Numbered from the stretch's first letter, positions 18,391-27,609 are shown. The stretch is DNA of 64,000 nucleotides from Phycisphaeraceae bacterium (GCA_029260715.1 JAJDCS010000017.1:62001-126000), one strand, 5' to 3'. The notes: generated by a model not told the origin, from the sequence alone. Numbers and translations are program-made.

Positions 18391-18424
18391 GGGACCACTC
18401 CCTGACGGTCGCGGCTCGTTGTGG
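18391..18424 (-). repeat. Short dispersed repeat B, reverse copy
   Basis: Contains 'ctccctgacggtcgcggctc', the reverse complement of the copies at 14439 and 30215, with CCAC/GTGG ends. It lies between the divergent-facing start of rarA and the end of the chemoreceptor gene. Confidence 0.7.
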
Positions 18425-18492
18425 ACGACTCATTATTAATTTTGATCCATATAACACACGCCGGACGACAGGGCTTGGGTGCAGGCCTTGGC

Positions 18493-20277
18493 TTATGAGC
18501 CTTTGTTGACTTGGAACCGCCCGATCAGGGTCTGAAGCTGTTCGGCCTTGGCCGATAGCTGCGACGCGGCGGATGCGGCCTGGTTGGCGCCTTCGTTGGT
18601 CTGGCGAGTCACAGACGAAATCAACTCGACGTTGCGGCTGACCTCTTCGCTGGCTGCGGACTGCTCTTCGGCGGCCGCGGCGATTGACTGGATCATCCCC
18701 GCCACTTCCTTGGCGCTGTTGACGATCTGCCCGAGGCTCTTGCCCGCTTGGGTGGCGCGTTCCACGCCGGACTGCACCTGGCCGGTGCCGGCGTTCATGC
18801 GTTGCACCGCCTCGCCGGTCTCGGTCTGGATGGCTTTGATGGACTCGGCGACCTCGGCCGTTGCCTTGGTCGTCCGGTCGGCCAGCTTGCGCACCTCGTC
18901 GGCTACCACGGCGAACCCGCGACCGTGCTCGCCGGCGCGGGCGGCTTCGATCGCCGCGTTGAGTGCCAGCAGGTTCGTCTGATCCGCGATGTCGTTGATC
19001 ACGTCGATAATCTGGCCGATCTGCTCGCCACGCTTGCCTAGCTCGGTGACACTGGCGGCGCTGGCGCTGACGGCCTCGCTGATGGCGCGCATACCCTCAA
19101 TGGTCTGGTCGACGGTGTGCCCGCCTTCCGCGGCGACGCGTCCGGCCTCGCCGGCGTTGTTGGCAGCCTCGCCGCTCTTGCGTGCCACCTCGACGATGGA
19201 AGCAGACATCTGCTCCACCGCCGCGGACACCTGCGTGACCTGCTGGGTCTGCTCGCTGATGCCCTTGGCCATCTCATCACTGGACGCGGAGATCTGCGTT
19301 GCGGCGCTGGCTACTTCGTGTGTCGCGGTTTCGACTTCCACGATCGTGTCGTGTAGCTTCTTGACCGACACATTGAAGCTGTCCGCCAACTCGCCAAACT
19401 CGTCTCGACGCTTCACCTCCACGCGCTGGGTCAGGTCGCCATCGGCGATCCGCTTGAGCCGTTCAATCATGGCGGTGATTGGCTTGGTCATGGCGCTATT
19501 GATAAAATAGTACGTGAAAATCAGGCACCCCACGCCAGCCACCGCCAATACCAACACCATGTAACGCGTGTTGGCCATGGCTACAGTGCCGGCCTCTTCC
19601 AAGTTTACGTCCACCGCCACCGCGCCCATTAGGTCATTAAGCTGGAACGTCCTGCCCCGCTCCACGCCCTCTTTGCTGCGGATGGCCAACACGTCGTTGC
19701 GTTGTTCTAAGTTGTTGTGACAGGTCACACACGCCTGCCCCGCGGCCACGTCGGCCGCCAAGAACCGCAGGTAGGGCTTGCCGTTGATCTGCGTAATCTG
19801 CGCGTAGGGTTGCCAATCCGTAAACGGCTTGGTCGCGGCAAGATCGCCCTTGGCCTTGGCCTGCTTCTCCTGATCGACAAGGTTATTAAAGCCCTCATTC
19901 AGGAATCCGTCCTTGAGGTTGTTGCTGGGGTTGATGTTCCATTTGCTGACCAAGCTATACCTGTACTCGTTCTGTTTTGAACTGACGTCCTCGGCCACGC
20001 CCATGACGAACGTCGCGGGCAGCGGCACGTGCGGCGAGTCATCGGTGAAGCCTTCTTTGGGAGCGAACTCGGTGCCCTTGACTTTGCTCACCACGCGCTT
20101 CACGTAGTGCGCCCGGTCGGCGATAACCTGGTTGGCCACCGTCTGGGCCATCTTCCGGGCCTGCAACTCGATGACCCTGTTGTTGCCCCGCAGCGTCATC
20201 GTGATCGAAAGGCCTAAGACCAAAACGATCACGCCGGAGACCAAAAGCAGTAATCTTGTTGACGTCTTGTTAAACAT
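18493..20277 (-). CDS. Methyl-accepting chemotaxis protein with a heme-binding DUF3365/Tll0287-like sensor
   Basis: 594 residues. TM1 (about 8-27), a periplasmic domain of about 210 residues, TM2 (about 238-262), a HAMP domain and a long cytoplasmic signalling coiled coil with the hairpin tip '[20 protein letters not shown]'. The sensor has '[22 protein letters not shown]' and C183-V-T-C-H187, a c-type heme site, matching the DUF3365 (Tll0287-like) family, so redox or gas sensing is likely. AGGGGTG precedes the ATG. No other che gene is in the window, though flagellin is. The C-terminus has no CheR-tethering pentapeptide. Confidence 0.93.
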   Translation of the reverse strand: MFNKTSTRLLLLVSGVIVLVLGLSITMTLRGNNRVIELQARKMAQTVANQVIADRAHYVKRVVSKVKGTEFAPKEGFTDDSPHVPLPATFVMGVAEDVSSKQNEYRYSLVSKWNINPSNNLKDGFLNEGFNNLVDQEKQAKAKGDLAATKPFTDWQPYAQITQINGKPYLRFLAADVAAGQACVTCHNNLEQRNDVLAIRSKEGVERGRTFQLNDLMGAVAVDVNLEEAGTVAMANTRYMVLVLAVAGVGCLIFTYYFINSAMTKPITAMIERLKRIADGDLTQRVEVKRRDEFGELADSFNVSVKKLHDTIVEVETATHEVASAATQISASSDEMAKGISEQTQQVTQVSAAVEQMSASIVEVARKSGEAANNAGEAGRVAAEGGHTVDQTIEGMRAISEAVSASAASVTELGKRGEQIGQIIDVINDIADQTNLLALNAAIEAARAGEHGRGFAVVADEVRKLADRTTKATAEVAESIKAIQTETGEAVQRMNAGTGQVQSGVERATQAGKSLGQIVNSAKEVAGMIQSIAAAAEEQSAASEEVSRNVELISSVTRQTNEGANQAASAASQLSAKAEQLQTLIGRFQVNKGS

Positions 20278-20715
20278 TGACCCACCCCTGTTAGGTTTAA
20301 AAATTGTGTGAACCTAAGCATCATCGGAGGCGGGAGGCGACGGCTTTACCTAGGCAACGGACGCATAAACTATTGCGTGTGCTGTGGAAATAACGACCGC
20401 GAGTTTCGACAAATCGACGCGCACACAAGAAAATACGTGAATTAACACTTTTTTTTGCTGTGCGTTGCCGTGAGTTAACACAACTAAAACCGCTAGGGGG
20501 CCGCGTCATTCCGATAACAACACCTGGATTATGGGTTATGTTGCACATGAAATAGTGAGCGGGCCGGCCAGCTACACGATTGTTTAACGCACAGCCGACA
20601 AACCGCAAAACATACGTTTGTTTGCGTCTGGCGAAACAACCAAACGGACCACCCGCTCCGCCTCATATCCGTGGCCTGGGTTCACAAATCGATCCAAGAT
20701 AAGATGCGTCTCGAT
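20278..20715. other. Divergent intergenic region
   Basis: About 440 bases between the divergent chemoreceptor and siroheme genes. It is AT-richer than its surroundings, with an eight-T run near 20452. It should carry both promoters; a TAAGAT at 20700-20705 may be the -10 of the siroheme gene. No gene or convincing hairpin is seen. Confidence 0.5.
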
Positions 20716-21357
20716 ATGCCTGATTTACCTGTTGTGCTGCGTGTGGCGGGTCGGCGGTGCGTGGTGGTGGGCGGCGGGGCCGTGGCCGCGCGGCGAGCCG
20801 CATCGCTGCACCAGGCCGGCGCGGAGGTCGTCGTCGTCGCGATCAAGATCGACGCCGAACATGAACCATCGCTGCTTCAAGCGGCCAACGCCGTGCACCG
20901 CAGGCCGTACCAGCCGTCGGACTTGGACGACGCCTTGCTCGTCGTCGCCGCCACCGACGACACGGACGTGAACGCAAGCATCACCGCCGACGCACGCGCC
21001 AGAGGCGTACTGGTCAACCGCTGCGACGAGCCAACGGAGGGCGACTTAACGATCCCCGCCCACGCCCACCACGGGCCCATCACCGTCGCCGTCCACACCA
21101 GCGGCATCTCCGCCGCCGCGGCCGGCACCATCCGCAGGGAATTGTCAGATGCACTGGACCCCGCGTGGCCCGAACTGCTCGCGGCCGTGGCCCCCTACCG
21201 CGAGGCGCTGCGGTCACGGGTCCCCGACCCGGCGCTACGCAGGCGGTGCCTAGTTGCGCTGACCGATGAAAAAGCCATGGCACTCTTCAAACAAAAAGGC
21301 ACGGAGGCGATGCGGCAATACTGCCAACAAATTGTCGATAAAGCGCAAGCGAGCTAG
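20716..21357 (+). CDS. Precorrin-2 dehydrogenase / sirohydrochlorin ferrochelatase (Met8/CysG N-terminal type)
   Basis: 213 residues. An N-terminal Rossmann domain (LPVVLRVAGRRCVVVGGG) binds NAD; 'LVVAATDDTDVNASITADARARGVLVNRCDEP' and 'GISAAAAGTIRREL' are the Met8/CysG-B landmarks. It should oxidise precorrin-2 to sirohydrochlorin and insert iron. I chose ATG 20716, since a TAAGAT ten bases upstream suggests a near-leaderless mRNA; ATG 20704 is the alternative. It heads a group with hemX and hemA, a common tetrapyrrole gene order. Confidence 0.88.
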   Translation: MPDLPVVLRVAGRRCVVVGGGAVAARRAASLHQAGAEVVVVAIKIDAEHEPSLLQAANAVHRRPYQPSDLDDALLVVAATDDTDVNASITADARARGVLVNRCDEPTEGDLTIPAHAHHGPITVAVHTSGISAAAAGTIRRELSDALDPAWPELLAAVAPYREALRSRVPDPALRRRCLVALTDEKAMALFKQKGTEAMRQYCQQIVDKAQAS

Positions 21358-21451
21358 CCAGCGTCGAGCGTGCCATAGGCCTTTCCTGAAGCCTGCGACA
21401 CGCTAAAATAAACCGCTTACCACGCCAACCCATGAGCAATCAGCTAACCCC

Positions 21452-22339
21452 ATGCGTGACCCGTCAACCACTATCAGCCTGATCGTGCTCACCGCCCTGT
21501 CGCTGGGGGCGTGTGTGTTGGCGTTGATCCGGCTGATGAAGCCCGCCTCGGCGAACACGCGGCGGTATGTCTACTCCCTGCTGGGTTCGTGCACGCTGGG
21601 CTGCATCGGGCTGTTCGCCTACCGGGCGGTGGTGGTCCACCGGGGCTGGCAGCCGCTCCAGTCCCACGCCGACGGGCTATTGCTGATCGCGTCGCTGTTC
21701 GCGGTGGCGGTGCTGTTCTTGCAGAGCCGCGGCGGGCTCGACGGGCTTGTCACCTTCGCGCTGCCGCTGCTGACGCTGATCCTGGCCTGGGCGGTGTGCG
21801 CTAGCGCCTGGACGTTCCACCTGTTTCAGATCGACTCGGTCTGGCAGAGCGTGCACCTGGCCGGGGTGTACCTGGGCACCCTGCTCTTCTCGATCGCGGC
21901 CATCGCGGGGGGCATGTACCTGTTCGCTCGATACAGGCTACGGCACAGAGTAAGCCCCGACCCCAGCGAGCGACTAGCCAGCCTCGAAACGATCGAACGG
22001 CTGATCGTCGCGGCTTCGGCCGTCGGGTTTAGCTTGCTCACCGTCGGGCTGGCCGCCAGCCTCGTCATTGTCGCAAGCGGCCCCACCAGGCTCGGAACGG
22101 GGTGGTGGTACTCCCCCAAGGTCATCACCGCGATCGCGGTGTGGCTGATCTACGCCCTGGTCATGAACGCCCGGTACACAACTAAATTCAGGGGCGCCAG
22201 AGCGGCGTGGCTGAGCATTATCGCGCTGGTGCTGCTGATGGCTACGTTCGGAATCGCCCACATGCTGCCAAGCACAAGCGATACCGACACCGCCGCCACA
22301 CCCCCCGCGGACACCCTCAACGCTAAGGAGGCGCACTGA
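21452..22339 (+). CDS. hemX: HemX-type membrane protein (CcsA/cytochrome c assembly family)
   Basis: 295 residues with about eight membrane helices, including 'SHADGLLLIASLFAVAVLFLQ' and 'VHLAGVYLGTLLFSIAAIAGG'. The sequence fits the CcsA/HemX family, and the position directly before hemA, overlapping it by one base (TGATG), fits HemX, which modulates glutamyl-tRNA reductase level in other bacteria. The tryptophan-rich heme motif of true CcsA (WGxxWxWD) is not evident, which argues against cytochrome c assembly. I chose ATG 21452 since the earlier ATG at 21432 is out of frame. Confidence 0.75.
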   Translation: MRDPSTTISLIVLTALSLGACVLALIRLMKPASANTRRYVYSLLGSCTLGCIGLFAYRAVVVHRGWQPLQSHADGLLLIASLFAVAVLFLQSRGGLDGLVTFALPLLTLILAWAVCASAWTFHLFQIDSVWQSVHLAGVYLGTLLFSIAAIAGGMYLFARYRLRHRVSPDPSERLASLETIERLIVAASAVGFSLLTVGLAASLVIVASGPTRLGTGWWYSPKVITAIAVWLIYALVMNARYTTKFRGARAAWLSIIALVLLMATFGIAHMLPSTSDTDTAATPPADTLNAKEAH

Positions 22340-23763
22340 TGCACATCATGCTCCTTAGCGTGAGCCACCGCACAGCCGGCGTGGCGCTCCGCGAACAACT
22401 GGCACTCAGTGAAGAGCGGTTAACAAGCGCCATCAACCGCCTGCGCGAGCGCTACCCCCACGCCGAGGCGGTCGTGCTGTGCACCTGCAACCGCACGGAG
22501 CTGTACCTGGCCAGACCGCCGCTCGAATCGCCCACGCTCGATGAACTACAAGACGACTTAGCCGTCTGCTGCGGCGTGGCGCCTGAGACTCTGGCCAATG
22601 TCGTGGCGAAACTCGAAAACCAAGACGCGGTCGCGCACCTGTTCCGCGTGGCTACCGGGTTGGAGTCCATGGTCCTGGGCGAGCCGCACGTGCTAGGCCA
22701 AGTCAAACGCGCCTACGAGGCGGCCGACAAGCTCGGCGGCGTCGGGGCGGTCTTCCACCGCGTGTTCCAGCAAGCGATTAGCGTGGCCAAGCAAGTGCGC
22801 AACACAACCGGGATCGACAAAGGGCGAGTCTCCGTCGGGTCCGTCGCGGTCGATTTCGCACGCAGAATCTTCGATCACTTCGATGACAAAACCGTCGTCG
22901 GTATCGGCGCCGGTGAGCTAGCCAAGCCCATGCTCCAATACCTCAAGCGGCTACAGCCGGCCAAGCTCTGGCTGGTCAACCGCTCCGTGGACCGCGCCGG
23001 CAAACTCGTCTCCGCGCTACAACTAGACCCCGCCAACGGAGGCGCCCGCCCGTTCGACGACCTGCAAACCTTGCTCGTCGAAGCCGACATCGTGCTCACC
23101 AGCACGGGCGCTGAACGCCCCATCATCACCGCCGCGGATTTCAAGCCGCTGCTTCGCAAGCGGCGCGGGCGCCCGCTGTTCGTGGTGGATATAGCCGTAC
23201 CCCGCGACGTGGAGCCGGCGGTCGGCGACCTGAACAACGTCTACCTCTACAACATCGACGACCTGCAGCGCGTGGTCGAAACCACCCACGACCGCCGCGG
23301 CGAACAGGTCCAAGCCTGCGAAGCCCAACTGGCCGAAACCGTCGCCGCGTGCATATCGCAGGTCCAGCAGCAAGACATCGGCCAGTTGATCCGCAGCCTG
23401 CGGCGGCAGCTGCACAGCCTGGGCCAAGCCGAAATGCAACGCACCGCGCGCAAGCTCGCCGCGTGCCAAGACAGCCAGCAGCTCGAACGCCTGCTCGAAG
23501 AGCACACCCAACGGCTGATCAACAAAGTCCTGCACCTGCCGCTAAGCCAACTCGACCACAGCCAACAAGACGCGACGCTGGGCTTTTACGCCGCGGCCTT
23601 GCGGAGCCTGTTTGGCTTAGAGGAAGACGATCAACACGAAAGCGATGATGTCGTCGCTGACAACAGCGACGACACCGATCACACACAGCCGCAGGCAGAC
23701 GAGCCCACACGCCCCACCATTAAGAAAAGCACCCCTCCACAACGCCGCAGAGCGATCGGCTGA
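22339..23763 (+). CDS. hemA: Glutamyl-tRNA reductase
   Basis: First step of C5-route tetrapyrrole synthesis, reducing glutamyl-tRNA to glutamate-1-semialdehyde. 474 residues: N-terminal catalytic domain with the nucleophilic cysteine in 'LCTCNRTELY', the tRNA/catalytic segment 'GLESMVLGEPHVLGQVK', a Rossmann NADPH domain and a helical dimerisation domain. The C-terminal ~45 residues are a charged tail (EEDDQHESDD...) beyond the usual end, possibly used in regulation. Translation is probably coupled to hemX. Confidence 0.96.
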   Translation: MHIMLLSVSHRTAGVALREQLALSEERLTSAINRLRERYPHAEAVVLCTCNRTELYLARPPLESPTLDELQDDLAVCCGVAPETLANVVAKLENQDAVAHLFRVATGLESMVLGEPHVLGQVKRAYEAADKLGGVGAVFHRVFQQAISVAKQVRNTTGIDKGRVSVGSVAVDFARRIFDHFDDKTVVGIGAGELAKPMLQYLKRLQPAKLWLVNRSVDRAGKLVSALQLDPANGGARPFDDLQTLLVEADIVLTSTGAERPIITAADFKPLLRKRRGRPLFVVDIAVPRDVEPAVGDLNNVYLYNIDDLQRVVETTHDRRGEQVQACEAQLAETVAACISQVQQQDIGQLIRSLRRQLHSLGQAEMQRTARKLAACQDSQQLERLLEEHTQRLINKVLHLPLSQLDHSQQDATLGFYAAALRSLFGLEEDDQHESDDVVADNSDDTDHTQPQADEPTRPTIKKSTPPQRRRAIG

Positions 23764-23784
23764 CCATCACGCCAAAGCATCGCA

Positions 23785-24423
23785 TCAAGGCGAACCCGCG
23801 CGGTACAGCCCGTGCTCACGGATATACGCTTCAACAGCCGGCCCCACAAAGCCCGCGATTGGCTGCCCCTCCGCGATCAGCCGCCGGACCTGCGTGGAAC
23901 TCACGTCAATGCGCGGCACATCGACGAACCGCTTGGACCACTGCCCCCGGTCGTATTCAGCCGGCAGCGCCGCCAATATCGCCTCGCGCGTATCGGGCGG
24001 ACGCACCATCACCACCGGTTGGGCCAGCGCCACAATTTCGCCCGGGGCTTTCCAGTTGTGCAGGTCCCGCAAATTGTCCCCGCCGATCAACAGGCGAAGC
24101 TCCACCGCGTCGCCCAACTCGGCTCGCAACGCATTGAGTGTGTCCACGGTGTAGGTAGGCTCACCCGCCTCGGCGCGGGCGATCTCGTCGGTGCGCACAC
24201 ACGCACCATCGACCCTTTCCAACGCCAGCCTCAGCATCGCCACGCGGTGACGCGCGGGCGTGCAATCCCGGTGTTTGATCGGGTGCAAACCGCTGGGCAT
24301 GTAAACCGTCACGTCGGCGTCGACGCCTCGCCGCACCAAGTCCGGCAGCCTCACGTGCGCCACGTGCGGCGGGTCGAAGCTGCCGCCGAACAGAACGATC
24401 TTTTTACACTTCGCTAAGTCCAT
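23785..24423 (-). CDS. nadD: Nicotinate-nucleotide adenylyltransferase
   Basis: Adenylates nicotinate mononucleotide in NAD synthesis. 212 residues with 'LFGGSFDPPHVAH', the nucleotidyltransferase (T/H)xGH variant, and 'DVSSTQVRRLIAEG', the ISSTxIR motif. Last of three minus-strand genes spaced by 29 and 38 bases. A TAAACT lies nine bases before the ATG and no Shine-Dalgarno is seen, hinting at a near-leaderless internal start. Confidence 0.95.
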   Translation of the reverse strand: MDLAKCKKIVLFGGSFDPPHVAHVRLPDLVRRGVDADVTVYMPSGLHPIKHRDCTPARHRVAMLRLALERVDGACVRTDEIARAEAGEPTYTVDTLNALRAELGDAVELRLLIGGDNLRDLHNWKAPGEIVALAQPVVMVRPPDTREAILAALPAEYDRGQWSKRFVDVPRIDVSSTQVRRLIAEGQPIAGFVGPAVEAYIREHGLYRAGSP

Positions 24424-24461
24424 GCCCGAGATAGTTTAGCTGGGTTTGCATCGCGCCCGGC

Positions 24462-25253
24462 TTAGCTTTGCGATATCGCCCGGATCGTCGCTTCGGCTTG
24501 CACCGCTAAACGGTCCGCCGCCAGGCTCGCACACCGCTTTAAGCGAAGCATCTCCGGCACGCGCCACGGGTGTGTACCCGCGTAACACGCCGCCGCGACC
24601 GGCTTGGCCCGGCCGTCCGGCGTTACCCACCCAACCGCTTGAGCGGGGATCGACACCCCCGCCGAGTCACACACCGCGCGCAGCACACACAGCCGAACGC
24701 CCAGCCGCCGTAATAGCCGCGCCACCGGGTAAGTCTCCATATCAACCGCGTCGCAGCTGTGACGATCAAAAAGCTCGGCCTTCATCGCCTGACGATGCAC
24801 AAGCCGATCCACCGTGATCAGCGAACGCGCATCATCAGAAGAATCGCTCACCACGAGCTGCGGCCGTAAGGGAGCGGACCCGCCTGGCACCACGCTCCCT
24901 TCCGAATCCACCGCTCCCTCAAGCTCTACCGCGTCGCCCCTCTCGTCTTGCACGCGACCCACGCTCAACACATCGCCCGCCACGAGCGCCGGGTTCAGCC
25001 CACCGGCGAATCCAATGAATAACACCACATCGGGGCGGTGCTGCCCGACCAACCGCTCGACCGCGGCCACAGCCCGCTCGCCACCCACGCCCGTCACCGC
25101 CGCGGTAACACTTACAGCCGCCAACGCACCCGAAAAAACGCCCCCCCGCTGTGCTAAACCCAGGCGCGCGACCGTCGGCCCAATCTCGTGGTGCATCGCC
25201 GCCAGCAGCAAGACACGGCGCGACACAGGCTGATCGGGTTGGGATGCACACAT
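24462..25253 (-). CDS. Nucleoside phosphorylase-family hydrolase, candidate futalosine hydrolase
   Basis: 263 residues from ATG 25253; the frame runs on to 25670 but that part is antisense to the dehydrogenase gene. PNP/UDP phosphorylase fold: 'LLLAAMHHEIGPTV', 'VVLFIGFAGGLNPALVAGDVL', 'CDAVDMETYPVARLL' (substrate-binding DMET) and 'LCVLRAVCDSAG'. The family includes MTA/SAH nucleosidase, futalosine hydrolase (MqnB) and the hopanoid-linked HpnG; with mqnA in the same window MqnB is a fair guess. A stretch near residues 125-134 (GGSAPLRPQL) is coded by a copy of dispersed repeat B. Confidence 0.7.
   Translation of the reverse strand: MCASQPDQPVSRRVLLLAAMHHEIGPTVARLGLAQRGGVFSGALAAVSVTAAVTGVGGERAVAAVERLVGQHRPDVVLFIGFAGGLNPALVAGDVLSVGRVQDERGDAVELEGAVDSEGSVVPGGSAPLRPQLVVSDSSDDARSLITVDRLVHRQAMKAELFDRHSCDAVDMETYPVARLLRRLGVRLCVLRAVCDSAGVSIPAQAVGWVTPDGRAKPVAAACYAGTHPWRVPEMLRLKRCASLAADRLAVQAEATIRAISQS
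24852..24881 (+). repeat. Dispersed repeat B inside a coding region
   Basis: 'cacgagctgcggccgtaagg' followed by 'gagcggaccc' matches the intergenic repeat B copies with a few changes. It is read through in frame by the nucleosidase gene on the other strand, coding a Gly/Ser/Pro/Arg-rich segment. Confidence 0.65.
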
Positions 25254-25282
25254 AAGAAGAACGAAAGTATCGGCACCGCCTG

Positions 25283-26266
25283 CTAGCTGACCACGTTGAC
25301 CGGCTTGCCGTCTAAAAACGCCTTGATGTTCCCCGCCACCAGCCCCATCAGCCGCCGGCGAGACTCCACGCTCGCCCAGGCGATGTGCGGCGTGATCAGG
25401 CAGCGTGGGGCTGTCAGCAACGGGTTGTCGGGCGCCGGCGGCTCGGTGCTCAGCACGTCCAGCCCCGCCGCGGCGATCCTGCCTTGGGCCAAGGCCTGTG
25501 CCAACGCGGCCTCGTCGATCAATGGCCCGCGACCGGTGTTGATCAAAATCGCCGTCGGCTTCATCTTCGCCAGGCGAGCCGCGTTGATCAGGTGCCGCGT
25601 CTGCTCGTTCAGCGGACAGTGCAGGGTGACCACGTCCGCCTGGGCAACCAACTCGTCCAAAGGCAGCCACCGCACGTCAATGCCGTGTAGTTTCACTTTG
25701 GCCATGCTCGACTGGTGGGCCGCGGCGATCCGCATGCCCATCGCGTGCCCGATCATCGCCACGCGCCGGCCGATCGCGCCCATGCCCACAACGCCCAACG
25801 TCTTGCCCGCCAGCTCCGTGATAGGCGATACCGTGAAGCTGAAGTCCGGACAGTGGACCCACTGCCCTGCGTGTACCGCCTGGCCGTGAGACGCGGTGTG
25901 GCAGACAAGCTCCAGCAGCAGCGCGAACACGAACTGAGCCACGCTGTCCGTGCTGTAACCCGGCACGTTGGTCACAACAACGCCCCGCCGCTTCGCCGCG
26001 TCGAGGTCAACCACGTTCACGCCCGTGGCCAGCACGCCGATGTATTGCAATTCGGGGAGCTTTGCGATCGTGTCGGCTGACAGCGGCACCTTGTTGGTCA
26101 ACACCACGGGCGCGCCTTGGGCCCGCTCGATGATCTGATCGCCGCCCGTGCGGTCGTAGACCGTCACCGGCCCCAGCGCCTCGACCGGGCCCCAGTCTAA
26201 GCCGTTACCCCCGCCTGGAGCCGGGGCCAGCGTGTACCCATCTAAAATGACAATCTGACAAGACAT
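25283..26266 (-). CDS. D-2-hydroxyacid dehydrogenase (glycerate dehydrogenase-like)
   Basis: 327 residues from ATG 26266. NAD-dependent 2-hydroxyacid dehydrogenase fold with nucleotide loop 'GKTLGVVGMGAIGRRVAMIG', catalytic Arg in 'LINTGRGPLIDE', Glu in 'GLDVLSTEP' and His in 'LITPHIAWAS'. 'GVLATGVNVVDLDAAKRRGVVVTNVPGYSTDSVAQ' is typical of glycerate dehydrogenase/hydroxypyruvate reductase. Substrate not provable from sequence. The upstream 27 codons of the open frame (to 26347) lack family similarity. First of three closely spaced minus-strand genes. Confidence 0.88.
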   Translation of the reverse strand: MSCQIVILDGYTLAPAPGGGNGLDWGPVEALGPVTVYDRTGGDQIIERAQGAPVVLTNKVPLSADTIAKLPELQYIGVLATGVNVVDLDAAKRRGVVVTNVPGYSTDSVAQFVFALLLELVCHTASHGQAVHAGQWVHCPDFSFTVSPITELAGKTLGVVGMGAIGRRVAMIGHAMGMRIAAAHQSSMAKVKLHGIDVRWLPLDELVAQADVVTLHCPLNEQTRHLINAARLAKMKPTAILINTGRGPLIDEAALAQALAQGRIAAAGLDVLSTEPPAPDNPLLTAPRCLITPHIAWASVESRRRLMGLVAGNIKAFLDGKPVNVVS

Positions 26267-26359
26267 CAGCCAAAACTCCGCAACACTCAGATTCCGGTCA
26301 AATCGCCCGTACCGCCACAACGGATCACACGCCGGTTGGTCCAACACCGCCTACCGGCT

Positions 26360-26365
26360 TATGAT
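26360..26365 (+). promoter_or_regulatory. -10 element before the 26376 gene
   Basis: TATGAT ten bases before ATG 26376; it overlaps the upstream in-frame ATG at 26361, which would then not be transcribed. The leader would be about 3-4 bases. Confidence 0.45.
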
Positions 26366-26375
26366 ACTCACCATC

Positions 26376-26990
26376 ATGGCTGTGTACCTCGACGATGAAC
26401 CCGTCACATTGGATGGCGACAACTTGGCTTCCGTGCTCGTCTCGGCCAGCGACCACCTGGCCGACAGCCAACGCATCGTGGTCGAGGTACAGATGGACGG
26501 CCAGCCGGTCACGTCGAGCACCATGGACGAGTGGGAGAACAAGCCTTTAGCCGACCGCGAGGTGCGGCTCTACAGCGCCGACCCCCGGCAGCTTGCTTCG
26601 ACCACGCTGCACCAGATCAAAACCCGTCTGGAAGACGCGCGCCAATCGCAAGCCCAGGCAGCCGAGTTGCTCCAAGCCGACAAGCTCGACGAAGCCATGG
26701 AGCAACTGGGCAACGCCATCGAGGTCTGGCTCCAGAGCCAGCAAGCCGTGCTCGGCTCGGCGGGGCTCCTGGGCATCGACCTACAGAACAAAGACATCAA
26801 CGGCATGTCCGCCAAGCAGATCACCACCGCCATGATCGGCAGGCTCACAACCATGCGCGACATGCTCAACAACAACGACACGGTCGGCCTGGCGGACGTG
26901 CTGGCCTACGAACTGCCCGAAACCATCGACCGCTGGGAGCAACTGATCGACGCGTTTATCATCTGGATCGAACAAGGCCCAAACGAGTAA
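26376..26990 (+). CDS. Protein of unknown function
   Basis: 204 residues, soluble, no signal peptide. It opens with 'MAVYLDDEPVTLDGDNLASVL', a short beta-rich segment, followed by largely helical sequence with many Gln and Asp (about 80-204), ending in a Trp-containing helix (WEQLIDAFIIWIEQG). I know no family for it. Codon use is like its neighbours and it stands 58 bases before nuoC in the same direction. ATG 26361 is the alternative start. Confidence 0.7.
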   Translation: MAVYLDDEPVTLDGDNLASVLVSASDHLADSQRIVVEVQMDGQPVTSSTMDEWENKPLADREVRLYSADPRQLASTTLHQIKTRLEDARQSQAQAAELLQADKLDEAMEQLGNAIEVWLQSQQAVLGSAGLLGIDLQNKDINGMSAKQITTAMIGRLTTMRDMLNNNDTVGLADVLAYELPETIDRWEQLIDAFIIWIEQGPNE

Positions 26991-27048
26991 GCCGTCACAC
27001 GATCCGCTCGCCGCGACGCCAGCCATACAAAGACAACGGTAAACCACC

Positions 27049-27609
27049 ATGGCGACCCCCAACCTCGACCACCCCACGCTAGAGCTTGTGAAGAAGCAAT
27101 TCCCCGGCGTAAAGTTTTTGGCCTCGGAGTTCCGCGGGCAGACTTCGCTGGTCGTCCCCGTGCCGCAATTTCACAATGTGATGGCCTTCCTGCGCGATGA
27201 CGGGGCCTGTGCCTACAACTTCTTGTCAGACGTCACCGGTGTGGACTACCTGAACTACCCCGCCGCCCAGCCCGGCGGCGCCCGTTTCGCCGTGGTCTAC
27301 AGCCTGATCAGCCACAAGCACGACCGCCGGCTGTTCGTCCGGGCCCTGCTCACCCCATCACTCGACACATCCGGCATCGACGAAGACCCCGCCCTGCACG
27401 TGGCTAGTGTCTGCGACCTGTGGCCGGGAGCGGAGTGGCCCGAACGCGAAGTATTCGACATGTTCGGCATCCGGTTCGACGGCCACCCCGACCTGCGACG
27501 CATACTCACCTGGGAATCCTACCCCGCCCACCCGCTGCGAAAGGACTACCCCCTTCGCGGCCGCGGCGAACGCGAGCAGTTCCAAGTTGTTGGCCGCGAC
27601 AGCGCTTAA
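27049..27609 (+). CDS. nuoC: NADH-quinone oxidoreductase subunit C, orphan
   Basis: 30-kDa-subunit homologue of respiratory complex I. 186 residues: 'NFLSDVTGVDYLNYP', 'RFAVVYSLISHKHDRRLFVRALL', 'VCDLWPGAEWPEREVFDMFGIRFDGHPDLRRIL' and 'HPLRKDYPLRGRGER', the NuoC signature and tail. NuoC normally sits between nuoB and nuoD; here neither is present and the next gene is a PilZ protein. Either complex I genes are scattered in this organism or this is a stand-alone paralogue. Confidence 0.93.
   Translation: MATPNLDHPTLELVKKQFPGVKFLASEFRGQTSLVVPVPQFHNVMAFLRDDGACAYNFLSDVTGVDYLNYPAAQPGGARFAVVYSLISHKHDRRLFVRALLTPSLDTSGIDEDPALHVASVCDLWPGAEWPEREVFDMFGIRFDGHPDLRRILTWESYPAHPLRKDYPLRGRGEREQFQVVGRDSA

Noticed and set aside
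25254-25670. N-terminal extension of the nucleosidase frame
   Set aside because: The extra 139 codons are antisense-free but out-of-frame within the dehydrogenase gene on the same strand, and the family domain begins just after ATG 25253.
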